Origin: an uncultured Pedobacter sp.
Lineage (GTDB): Bacteria; Bacteroidota; Bacteroidia; Sphingobacteriales; Sphingobacteriaceae
Length of the DNA: 45,786 nucleotides
Direction of reading: 5' to 3'
Assembly (NCBI RefSeq): GCF_946480185.1
Contig: NZ_CAMLIG010000033.1
Location: forward strand, 1-45,786
Part shown: piece by piece, positions 7,586 to 14,381 of the stretch
How the letters are laid out: each line of letters begins with the position of its first letter
How positions within the stretch are numbered: the stretch's first letter is position 1
Position numbers and translations under genes: made by a program
Notes under the pieces: generated by a model
The model's database searches: none
What the model was told of the DNA's origin: nothing
The model's input: only the letters and a program-made list of their open reading frames with translations

Positions 7586-8449
7586 ATGAAAAGAGAAAAT
7601 GCTATCAGAATATTTGAACAAAAGCAAGTCCGCACTCATTGGGACGACGAAAAGGAACTTTGGTATATTTCTGTTATTGACGTAATTGAAGTGCTGACAG
7701 GTACAGCCCGTCCAAGAAAATATTGGAACGACCTAAAAACCAAGCTAAAAAAGGAAGGGAGTGAACTGTCCGAAAAAATCGGACAGTTGAAAATTATAGC
7801 ATCTGACGGTAAAATGCGACTAACTGATGTTGCTGATACCGAACAAATTTTCAGACTTATTCAATCTATTCCTTCGCCAAGGGCAGAACCATTTAAACTA
7901 TGGTTGGCACAATTAGCTTCTGAGCGATTAGGCGAAATGCAAGACCCCGAAATTACCGTTGACAGGGCTTTGGAACAATATCTGCAATTAGGGTATTCAG
8001 AAAATTGGATTAACCAACGTCTGAAAAGTATTGAAATCCGTAAAGAACTTACGGACGAGTGGAAAAAACGAGGGCTGAAAGAAGGTATGCAGTTCGCTAC
8101 ACTGCCCGCCATCATTACCAAAGCGTGGGCAGGCAAAACGACCAAAGAGTATAAAATTCTCAAAGGATTAAAAAAGGAAAATCTTCGGGACAATATGACC
8201 AACACCGAACTAATTTTAAATATGCTTGCGGAGGCTTCTACCAAAGATATTTCACAAGCAGTAAATCCCGAAACCTTTCAAGAAAGTGCAGCAGTCGCTC
8301 AACAAGGCGGGAAAATTGCAGGCGATGCAAGAAAGGCATTAGAAGCGAAAACAGGCAAAAAAGTGGTTACGTCCCTAAACGCACAGACATCACTTAAAGA
8401 AAAAGATGATCCAAAGCAAATAGATAATCGGAAATCATCAAACGAATAA
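7586..8449 (+). CDS. Bro-N domain / DinD-like protein, probably acquired
   Basis: A 287-aa protein. Residues about 8-110 match the Bro-N (antirepressor) pattern, with VRTHWDDEKELWYISVIDVI then a Y/W-N-D-LK segment (YWNDLKTKLKKEG) and RLTDVADTEQIFRLIQSIPS. The middle has a coil-forming helix region (AEPFKLWLAQLASERLGEMQ, then EQYLQLGYSENWINQRL). This domain order is that of the DinD / phage antirepressor-like proteins. These are either damage-inducible or phage-derived, and often occur as isolated mobile genes. It uses more GAC/AAC and looks slightly more GC-balanced than its neighbours. It lies 20 bases after apt and is bordered on the other side by the remnant of a broken dehydrogenase gene. 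DNA binding is inferred from the family. Confidence 0.8.
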   Translation: MKRENAIRIFEQKQVRTHWDDEKELWYISVIDVIEVLTGTARPRKYWNDLKTKLKKEGSELSEKIGQLKIIASDGKMRLTDVADTEQIFRLIQSIPSPRAEPFKLWLAQLASERLGEMQDPEITVDRALEQYLQLGYSENWINQRLKSIEIRKELTDEWKKRGLKEGMQFATLPAIITKAWAGKTTKEYKILKGLKKENLRDNMTNTELILNMLAEASTKDISQAVNPETFQESAAVAQQGGKIAGDARKALEAKTGKKVVTSLNAQTSLKEKDDPKQIDNRKSSNE

Positions 8450-8833
8450 AAAACCAAGATATTGAGAAACCATTATATTAGAGCGTGATAACCCGCAATA
8501 CCGAAATGGTTCGAGTTTTTTATAGCCACCCCCAGCCACCAAACCTAAACCATCATCATCAACAGTTGCTTTAGTAGGAGTTTCATGGACTTTTGATCTT
8601 TTCTTCTCCCAAAGTTTTATATAGCCTGTTAAACGAGCAACGCCATGAGAGTTTATCCCGCGTAAATCCGGCTTTAATTAAAATGTTGGTTGTCAATTGC
8701 GCATGCCCATTAGAACAGCCCAATTATTTTAAATATAAATTGGGTGAAGTTTCCAAGTGTTTCTTCAGTAAATATAAGGTGCCGTTATTGATGTTATTTT
8801 GAGTGAAAAGCTTTTAACTTTCCACCTTTAACT
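8450..8833. other. 384-base gap holding a dehydrogenase remnant
   Basis: Most of this interval (8531-8775, minus) is a frameshifted Ldh-family fragment described separately. Bases 8450-8530 have no recognisable content: the minus-strand frame stays open but no longer resembles the dehydrogenase, so the homology break lies near 8530. 8776-8833 is AT-rich spacer before the bshC stop. Confidence 0.6.
8531..8775 (-). pseudogene. Remnant of malate/L-lactate dehydrogenase (Ldh_2 family), N-terminal part
   Basis: Conceptual translation of the minus strand, changing frame twice, gives IFTEETLGNFTQFIFK, then IIGCSNGHAQLTTNILIKA, then DLRGINSHGVARLTGYIKLW, then EKKRSKVHETPTKATVDDDG and LGLVAG. This follows the N-terminal ~90 residues of the NAD(P)-dependent malate/L-lactate dehydrogenase family, including the signature ADLRG(I/N)SHGVARL and a DGD/DDGLGLV segment. 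Two frame breaks coincide with one extra G each (GGGC at 8718-8721; CCGG at 8668-8671). The rest of a ~350-residue enzyme is absent, cut off at about 8530, 80 bases from the DinD-like gene. There is no ATG at the expected start. Confidence 0.75.
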
Positions 8834-10420
8834 TTAATACAGTATGCTGAACTTAAAATCTAAAGGTTTAAAATTTTCAATCAAAGATTTGATGAAATCA
8901 TCGCCATACTTCACGTAAAATAGAGCAAAATTTTCTTTACGTTCTTGCAATCCTCCGCCAGGAAAAAGTGAGTTTTTTACTTTTTCGATGTCGTTCATCG
9001 CTTCGGAATAGTTGCGCTTGTCAGCTCTAATCAACTTCTTCTCTAAGTTGTCCAATGCGTTTTTTAGCCTCACCTCAACGGCTTCCGTACTTGGCTTTAG
9101 CGTAGCGTCAATTTTTGCAACCCTTTGTTTTAAAGCTTCAAAAACGGCATGTAGTTGTTGCCATTCCTGCGAAAGAGTCAAGTCGTGAGCAGTGTGGCTT
9201 TCAACGTAGTTTTTCTTCAGCTGTTCTGTAGCGGTAAATGTGTCTGTAAGGTTTAGTCCTAATTTATTCAATTTGTGAATCACCTTTTCATCTGCCACCA
9301 TCGCCGAATTTCTTAAAACCAATAAAGGGAAATCTACTTTGTAAAAATCAAAATTTGACTTTAATTGTAACCAATAAGCCAATTCACCACCACCGCCAAT
9401 GTAAGCCAGATTAGGTAAAATCACTTCTTGGTATAAAGGACGCATCACCACATTTGGGCTAAACCGTTCGGGATAATTGTTGATTTCTGTTTTTAATTCC
9501 GCTTCGGTAAAGGATATTTCAGTATTTAAAACCTGATATTTTCCGTTTTCAAAAACGATACGTTCTCGCAAATCATCCATTAGGTAAAAGAAATTAATCT
9601 CTCTTGGATTCACCTGCGCATGAATATCAATTTTAGCTAAAGCTTCACTTGCTTGCTGTATATTTTTAAAACTATTTTGCTCGATGATATCTTGAGTGAT
9701 AATTTCAGAAAATTCCTGCTTTAACGAGTGGTCATCCGCATCAATAATTACTAAGCCGTAATCTGCAAAAAGTTCGTTGGCTAAAAACCGAGTGGCGTCG
9801 GATAAGCTTTTTCCATCGGCGTAAGCTTTAGAAACCATTTTAGCCAGTTTTTCCGCATTGGCAGAGATGCCTAAAATTCCTTTATACTCATTCAGCGTTT
9901 GGATAAAGTTTTTGGTACTCAATCTTCCGGTTGCACCACTAGCTTTGGTAATCCAGCTTATTTTTTTGTCATCAACGTAGGTATGGTTGATTTCTTCAAA
10001 ATCATGATCTTCTGTAGCCATCCAATAAACAGGCACAAAATTTTTATCTGGGAAAACCTGTTTAAGCTCTTTGGCTAGATTTATTGCACTTACTATTTTA
10101 AATAAGAAATAAAGTGGCCCCGTGAAGATATTAAGCTGATGACCGGTGGTGATGGTATAAGTGTTCTCGGCTTTAAGCGATTGAATATTCGCCTTTGTTA
10201 AAGCACTTTGGTTGGCGATAGCATTGTACTGATTTTCTAAAACGGAAACTAATGTTTCTCTATTCCCTCGGAAATTTCTTTCGTTGATGATTCTTTCGAA
10301 GCTTTTTAAATCTGGAAACTGGTTAATAAAGGGTTCGAATTGCTTATCATGGCTCAACAGTCGGTTAACTGTTGATGAAAAACATCGCGTTTGAGCGTAA
10401 TCGATAGTTTGTACTTTCAT
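8834..10420 (-). CDS. bshC: Bacillithiol biosynthesis cysteine-adding enzyme BshC
   Basis: Adds cysteine to glucosaminyl-malate in the last step of bacillithiol synthesis. The 528-aa product shows the family features: TITTGHQLNIFTGPLYFLFK near residue 95, VPVYWMATEDHDFEEINHTY near 128, and LAYIGGGGELAYWLQLK near 340, with a coiled C-terminal region. The start was set at ATG 10420 (MKVQTIDYAQTRCFSS), the usual N-terminus. An upstream in-frame ATG at 10468 would add 16 atypical residues and run through a hairpin. It lies 51 bases after rimO, with a terminator-like hairpin between them. Confidence 0.93.
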   Translation of the reverse strand: MKVQTIDYAQTRCFSSTVNRLLSHDKQFEPFINQFPDLKSFERIINERNFRGNRETLVSVLENQYNAIANQSALTKANIQSLKAENTYTITTGHQLNIFTGPLYFLFKIVSAINLAKELKQVFPDKNFVPVYWMATEDHDFEEINHTYVDDKKISWITKASGATGRLSTKNFIQTLNEYKGILGISANAEKLAKMVSKAYADGKSLSDATRFLANELFADYGLVIIDADDHSLKQEFSEIITQDIIEQNSFKNIQQASEALAKIDIHAQVNPREINFFYLMDDLRERIVFENGKYQVLNTEISFTEAELKTEINNYPERFSPNVVMRPLYQEVILPNLAYIGGGGELAYWLQLKSNFDFYKVDFPLLVLRNSAMVADEKVIHKLNKLGLNLTDTFTATEQLKKNYVESHTAHDLTLSQEWQQLHAVFEALKQRVAKIDATLKPSTEAVEVRLKNALDNLEKKLIRADKRNYSEAMNDIEKVKNSLFPGGGLQERKENFALFYVKYGDDFIKSLIENFKPLDFKFSILY

Positions 10421-10431
10421 GCTAAAAAGCG

Positions 10432-10464
10432 AAAATAGCCAAAATTCAACATCTTGGCTATTTT
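10432..10464 (-). terminator. Terminator-like hairpin between rimO and bshC
   Basis: AAAATAGCCAA (10432-10442) pairs perfectly with TTGGCTATTTT (10454-10464). Read on the minus strand, it follows the rimO stop and ends with TTTT, 12 bases before the bshC start. Confidence 0.65.
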
Positions 10465-10471
10465 GCAATAT

Positions 10472-11797
10472 TTATTTGACAATAGTCCCATAAAGATCAA
10501 AATCTTCTGCCCTGTCTATTTTTGCATTTATAAAACTTCCCGGTGTTGCATAATTTGTTTTAGCATCAATAAGTACTTCATTATCAACTTCTGGCGAATC
10601 AAATTCGGTTCGCCCGATGAAGAAATCGCCCTCCAATTTATCCACCAACACTTTGTAGGTGTTGCCCACTTTTTGTTGGTTTAAATCAAAAGAAATAGCC
10701 TGCTGAACTTCCATGATGTCCTCTACACGCTGTTCTTTCACTTCTTGTGGTACATCATCCGTCAAATCATAAGCGTGGGTTTTTTCCTCGTGAGAATAAG
10801 TAAAGCAGCCTAGTCTATCAAAACGGGTTTCTGCAACCCAGTCTTTCATTTGGTTAAAATCATCTTCTGTTTCTCCGGGATAACCGCAGATTAAAGTAGT
10901 TCGCATCGCTATGTTTGGCACTTTATCTCTGATTTTATTGACCAAATCAATGGTTTTTTGTTTGGTAGTTCCCCGTCGCATAGACTGCAACATAGGGTCT
11001 GATATATGTTGCAAAGGCATATCCAAATACTTGCAGATGTTAGAACGCTCGTTCATCACATCTAAAATATCCATCGGAAATCCAGAAGGATAAGCATATT
11101 GCAAACGAATCCATTCAATGCCGTCGATATCAGAAAGACGGCGCATTAAATCGGCGAGTTTACGCTCATTGTATAAATCTAATCCGTAATAGGTTAAATC
11201 CTGCGCAATTAAAATGAGTTCTTTGGTGCCGTTTTTGGCTAAGAATTTAGCTTCTTTTACCAAATCTTCAATTGGTTTAGAAAGATGCTTGCCACGCATT
11301 AACGGGATAGCACAAAAAGAACATGGTCGGTTACAGCCTTCGGCAATTTTAAAATAGGCGAAATGAGAAGGAGTGGTTAACATCCGTTCTCCCAACAACT
11401 CGTATTTATAATCAGCACCAACGCTGGTGAGTAGATTTGGTAAATCATTAGTGCCAAACCACGCATCAATATTGGTGATTTCGGCAGAGAGTTCTGGCGT
11501 GTATCTTTCTGATAAACAGCCCGTAACAATCACCTTTCCTATTTTACCTTGATCCTTTAGCTCACTATATTGTAAAATAGTGTCAATAGATTCTTGTTTT
11601 GCATTGTCAATAAAACCGCAAGTGTTTATGACTACAATATCGTTTGAGCGTACATTGTTAGCCTCATGCACTACCTCCATTTTGTTGCCGTTCAATTGAC
11701 CCATTAACACTTCAGAATCATAGGTGTTTTTTGAGCATCCTAGGGTGATGACGTTAACTCTGGGTGGTATTTTGGATTGCACTGATTTTACTTTCAT
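10472..11797 (-). CDS. rimO: Ribosomal protein uS12 methylthiotransferase RimO
   Basis: A radical-SAM enzyme that methylthiolates an aspartate of ribosomal protein S12. The 441-aa product has an N-terminal MTTase domain with cluster cysteines C21 (TLGCSKNTYDSE), C60 (INTCGF) and C94 (TGCLSERY). The radical-SAM triad is C155, C159 and C162 in GCNRPCSFCAIP, followed by MRGKHLSKP. A C-terminal TRAM segment includes VLVDKLEGDFFIGRTEFDSPE. The order DSE..GCNRPCSFCAIP..RG separates RimO from MiaB. It lies downstream of the GxxExxY cassette and ftsY on the same strand. Confidence 0.96.
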   Translation of the reverse strand: MKVKSVQSKIPPRVNVITLGCSKNTYDSEVLMGQLNGNKMEVVHEANNVRSNDIVVINTCGFIDNAKQESIDTILQYSELKDQGKIGKVIVTGCLSERYTPELSAEITNIDAWFGTNDLPNLLTSVGADYKYELLGERMLTTPSHFAYFKIAEGCNRPCSFCAIPLMRGKHLSKPIEDLVKEAKFLAKNGTKELILIAQDLTYYGLDLYNERKLADLMRRLSDIDGIEWIRLQYAYPSGFPMDILDVMNERSNICKYLDMPLQHISDPMLQSMRRGTTKQKTIDLVNKIRDKVPNIAMRTTLICGYPGETEDDFNQMKDWVAETRFDRLGCFTYSHEEKTHAYDLTDDVPQEVKEQRVEDIMEVQQAISFDLNQQKVGNTYKVLVDKLEGDFFIGRTEFDSPEVDNEVLIDAKTNYATPGSFINAKIDRAEDFDLYGTIVK

Positions 11798-11811
11798 TTT
11801 TCTTTTTTTGT

Positions 11812-12312
11812 GATTCCACAGATTTTTGTTAGGAATTAGAATGATTTCACTGATTTCTGAGGATTTTACTTTCTAGCTAAACAGATAATCTTTTTACTTC
11901 ACAACTTCCATTTCCGAAATTGACCAATAAGCCTGTTTTAATTTTACTAGCTTTTAAATATGATATTAATTGTGATTGAAAAAGTTTTGGTTGGATGCCT
12001 GTTACTGCTTTAATTTCCAAAATCACACTGTTCTCTATGAAAAAATCACATCTGAATTTTCCTGCCAATTTGCTTTTGAAGTAAACATTAAATTCTTTTT
12101 CACATTCAAATTTGATGTTCTCATTTTCAAATTGAATGATGAGTGCTTTAGAATAAATTTTCTCTAGAAATCCCGGGCCTAATTCTTTATGAACCTCATA
12201 ACAACAGCCGATAATTTTATGAGTTAAGGGGTCTCTTTCGGAACTATCCATAAAACTAATTTTTTAATTCCTATAAGGGGAAATCTGTGTAATCTTAGCT
12301 ATCTGTGTAATC
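11812..12312. repeat. Inverted repeats flanking the GxxExxY gene
   Basis: Left arm 11812-11838 (GATTCCACAGATTTTTGTTA then GGAATTA) and right arm 12265-12294 (TAATTCCTATAAGGGGAAAT then CTGTGTAATC) form an imperfect inverted repeat of 27-30 bp enclosing the GxxExxY gene. The core 12-mer ATCnGTGnAATC occurs twice on each side in inverted orientation: 11812-11823 and 11843-11854 on the left, 12283-12294 and 12301-12312 on the right. The last copy reaches the first bases of the ftsY stop codon. Confidence 0.75.
11877..12251 (-). CDS. GxxExxY family protein
   Basis: The 124-aa protein carries the defining motif G27-x-x-E30-x-x-Y33 in HKELGPGFLEKIY and a PD-(D/E)xK-like core: D69 in FRCDFF, and E79-x-K81 in VILEIKA. 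These proteins resemble nuclease-fold enzymes, and in several bacteria are encoded in intervening sequences of 23S rRNA or in short mobile-looking cassettes. Their activity is not established. Here the gene sits between ftsY and rimO on the same strand and is bounded by inverted repeats. That fits a small inserted cassette that keeps transcription running through. Confidence 0.9.
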   Translation of the reverse strand: MDSSERDPLTHKIIGCCYEVHKELGPGFLEKIYSKALIIQFENENIKFECEKEFNVYFKSKLAGKFRCDFFIENSVILEIKAVTGIQPKLFQSQLISYLKASKIKTGLLVNFGNGSCEVKRLSV

Positions 12313-13276
12313 AATTCCCAAACAGGGAATCCACAAACTCCTTCTTATTAAACAATTGCAAATCGGTCATTTTTTCGCCTACACCAATATATTTAACCGG
12401 AATTTTAAACTGATCAGAAATCCCAATCACTACGCCACCTTTTGCTGTCCCGTCTAACTTAGTTAAGGCTAAAGCGTTTACATCCGTTGCTTGCGTAAAC
12501 TGCTTACATTGCTCTACGGCATTTTGCCCGGTAGAAGCATCTAATACCAATAAAATTTCATGCGGAGCACCAGGAACAACCTTTTGCATTACATTTTTAA
12601 TCTTGGTCAATTCGTTCATCAAACCAATTTTGTTGTGCAAACGACCAGCAGTATCAATAATTGCTACATCTTCATTGTTAGCTACGGCTGATTTTAAAGT
12701 GTCAAAAGCCACAGAAGCAGGGTCGGCATTCATTCCTTGCGAAACTACCCGAACATCTGCCCGTTTCCCCCACAGCTGAATTTGCTCAACAGCAGCAGCC
12801 CTAAAAGTATCGGCAGCGCCAATTACCACTTTTTGTCCGGCTTGTTTTAGCTGATGAGCCAACTTTCCAATTGTAGTAGTTTTTCCAACGCCATTAACGC
12901 CAACCACCATAATTACGTAGGGCTTATGATTGGTATAATTGAAGTTCTCAAAATCGGCGCTATTGTTTTCTTCTAATAAAGCCTGAACTTCTTCTCGCAA
13001 AATATGATTAAGTTCAGATGTGTTTATATATTTATCGCGGGCAACACGCTCTTCCACGCGTTTTACTATTTTCAGTGTAGTAGCAACGCCCACATCAGAA
13101 GTTACTAAAATCTCCTCCAGATCGTCCAGAACATCATCATCCACCGTTGATTTGCCAACAACGGCTTTGCTAATTTTAGAGAAGAAAGTGTCTTTAGTTT
13201 TCTCCAGACCTTTATCCAATGCCTGTTGTTCTTCTATCGTTTTTTCTTTCTTTTTAAAGAAGTCAAATAATCCCAT
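12311..13276 (-). CDS. ftsY: Signal recognition particle receptor FtsY
   Basis: The SRP-docking GTPase that delivers ribosome-nascent chains to the membrane translocon. The 321-aa product is the short FtsY form. A basic N-terminal helix (MGLFDFFKKKEK) is followed directly by the N domain, then the G domain with P-loop GVNGVGKTTT (126-135), DTFRAAA near 156, DTAGR (208-212) and TKLDG (272-276). It lacks the long acidic A domain of enterobacteria, as is usual in Bacteroidetes. It follows rpmB-rpmG-DUF4295 but is separated from them by a terminator. Confidence 0.97.
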   Translation of the reverse strand: MGLFDFFKKKEKTIEEQQALDKGLEKTKDTFFSKISKAVVGKSTVDDDVLDDLEEILVTSDVGVATTLKIVKRVEERVARDKYINTSELNHILREEVQALLEENNSADFENFNYTNHKPYVIMVVGVNGVGKTTTIGKLAHQLKQAGQKVVIGAADTFRAAAVEQIQLWGKRADVRVVSQGMNADPASVAFDTLKSAVANNEDVAIIDTAGRLHNKIGLMNELTKIKNVMQKVVPGAPHEILLVLDASTGQNAVEQCKQFTQATDVNALALTKLDGTAKGGVVIGISDQFKIPVKYIGVGEKMTDLQLFNKKEFVDSLFGN

Positions 13277-13291
13277 TTGATAAATTTAAAC

Positions 13292-13325
13292 AAAAAAAGC
13301 CATCCCTAATTTAAAAGGACGGCTT
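13292..13325 (-). terminator. Terminator of the rpmB-rpmG-DUF4295 operon
   Basis: On the minus strand AAGCCGTCC (13325-13317) pairs with GGATGGCTT (13305-13297) with one G-T wobble, followed by seven T (13298-13292). It ends 16 bases before the ftsY start codon, so ftsY needs read-through or its own promoter. Confidence 0.75.
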
Positions 13326-13350
13326 AAATATTTTCAAAACAATTATTCAG

Positions 13351-13518
13351 CTATACGCTTTCTTTAGCTTCAACAATTGCGTCCTTAATGTGATCATTAT
13401 GAGCAATCATTGATTTAAAAGAGTAAGCACCAGTTTTTGGAGATCTTACTGAAGTAATAACTTTTGAGTATTCTTTACCGGTTCCGGTTTTTAGTGTTGC
13501 AACTACTTTCTTTGCCAT
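13351..13518 (-). CDS. DUF4295 family small ribosome-associated protein (bL38-type)
   Basis: A 55-aa basic protein (MAKKVVATLKTGTGKEYSKV, then ITSVRSPKTGAYSFKSMIAH and a short acidic tail), too short for the supplied ORF threshold. It matches the Bacteroidetes-restricted DUF4295 family, always found beside rpmB and rpmG. A Bacteroidetes-specific 50S protein, bL38, has been described in the Flavobacterium ribosome. I believe this family corresponds to it, but state that from memory. It lies 34 bases after rpmG and is clearly in the same transcript. Confidence 0.9.
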   Translation of the reverse strand: MAKKVVATLKTGTGKEYSKVITSVRSPKTGAYSFKSMIAHNDHIKDAIVEAKESV

Positions 13519-13552
13519 GTTAAATATTGTTTATGCTACAGAATAGCGTATG

Positions 13553-13735
13553 TTACTTAATTTCTTTGTGAACCGTAACTTTTCTAAGTACTGCGTTAAA
13601 TTTCTTAACTTCCAGTCTCTCAGGAGTGTTTTTACGATTTTTTGTAGTGATATATCTAGAAGTTCCAGGCATTCCACTTTCCTTATGTTCGGTACATTCT
13701 AAAATTACCTGAACTCTGTTTCCTTTTTTTGCCAT
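13553..13735 (-). CDS. rpmG: Large ribosomal subunit protein bL33
   Basis: The 60-aa protein has the bL33 layout: [20 protein letters not shown], then [20 protein letters not shown] near residues 27-46, and the [16 protein letters not shown] end. Only one Cys (C14) remains, so it is the zinc-free form. It lies 26 bases after rpmB. Confidence 0.97.
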   Translation of the reverse strand: MAKKGNRVQVILECTEHKESGMPGTSRYITTKNRKNTPERLEVKKFNAVLRKVTVHKEIK

Positions 13736-13761
13736 TGTAAAACGGTATTGAATTCTTTAAA

Positions 13762-13995
13762 TTAAATAGATCCTTTGTTGATGAATCTGCTGATAGCTTC
13801 GGTTATCCCGATTTTATTGATCGTTTTGATTGCAGATGTTGATACTTTTAAAGTTATCCAACGGTCCTCCTCTGGAAGATAAAAACGCTTCATCTGTAAA
13901 TTTGGATAAAATTTACGTTTTGATTTTACGTTAGAGTGCGACACTCTATTACCCACCATTGTTGCTTTTCCTGTTAAATCACAAATTCTTGACAT
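13762..13995 (-). CDS. rpmB: Large ribosomal subunit protein bL28
   Basis: The 77-aa bL28 opens with the signature MSRICDLTGKATMVGNRVSH SN, followed by KSKRKFYPNLQMKRFYLPEE and the STSAIKTINKIG end. It is the first gene of the rpmB-rpmG-DUF4295 operon, with a good promoter upstream. Confidence 0.97.
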   Translation of the reverse strand: MSRICDLTGKATMVGNRVSHSNVKSKRKFYPNLQMKRFYLPEEDRWITLKVSTSAIKTINKIGITEAISRFINKGSI

Positions 13996-14053
13996 GACTG
14001 TATATGTTGTGTTTCCTATTTCCTAATTAAAACTCAGTTTTACAAAGAGTGTG

Positions 14054-14084
14054 CAAATATCGAAAAATAAATCTGAATAGACAA
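14054..14084 (-). promoter_or_regulatory. Putative promoter of the rpmB operon
   Basis: On the minus strand TTG (14084-14082) is followed after 20 bases by GATATTTG (14061-14054), one mismatch from the Bacteroidetes -7 consensus TAnnTTTG. Predicted transcription starts near 14047, about 50 bases before the rpmB ATG. Confidence 0.5.
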
Positions 14085-14381
14085 TAGACATAAAGAAATA
14101 TTTTTTTGGAAGGTTTTGTAGCTAAGTGTTTAAGCCTAAGTCTGTGTCCAATCCTACCTTTTTTGACATGTCGAGATTTAATTTTACATAAACATACTAA
14201 GACAAAATACGTCTTGGTTTAACAAAATACTTTCGCTTTAATAGTACGTGGGTAAGTTTTAGGACAAAGAAAATGCTAATAATATTCCACAAAAAACCTT
14301 TTAGCCAAAACGTTGATGAATAAGTTCCTTTTTTAACATAAAATCCCTAATTTTCGTCCTTCAAACCAATTACACAAATTC
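14085..14381. other. Non-coding spacer between divergent rpmB and acs
   Basis: AT-rich, with no ORF and no strong hairpin beyond a small one (AAGAC at 14199-14203 with GTCTT at 14211-14215). Near-matches to the -7 consensus (TACTTTCG near 14228, TAATTTTCG near 14348) lack a properly spaced -33 element, so the acs promoter cannot be placed with confidence. Confidence 0.45.

Noticed and set aside
7861..8244. 127-codon minus-strand frame inside the DinD-like gene
   Set aside because: Antisense shadow with no family pattern.
8593..8802. 69-codon plus-strand open frame between the DinD-like gene and bshC
   Set aside because: The opposite strand of the same bases gives a clear Ldh-family remnant, so the plus-strand frame is a shadow.
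11784..11873. Direct repeat GATTTTACTTTC (11784-11795 and 11862-11873) as a target-site duplication
   Set aside because: One copy is inside the rimO start region and both lie on the same side of the GxxExxY gene, so it cannot be the duplication made by inserting the cassette.
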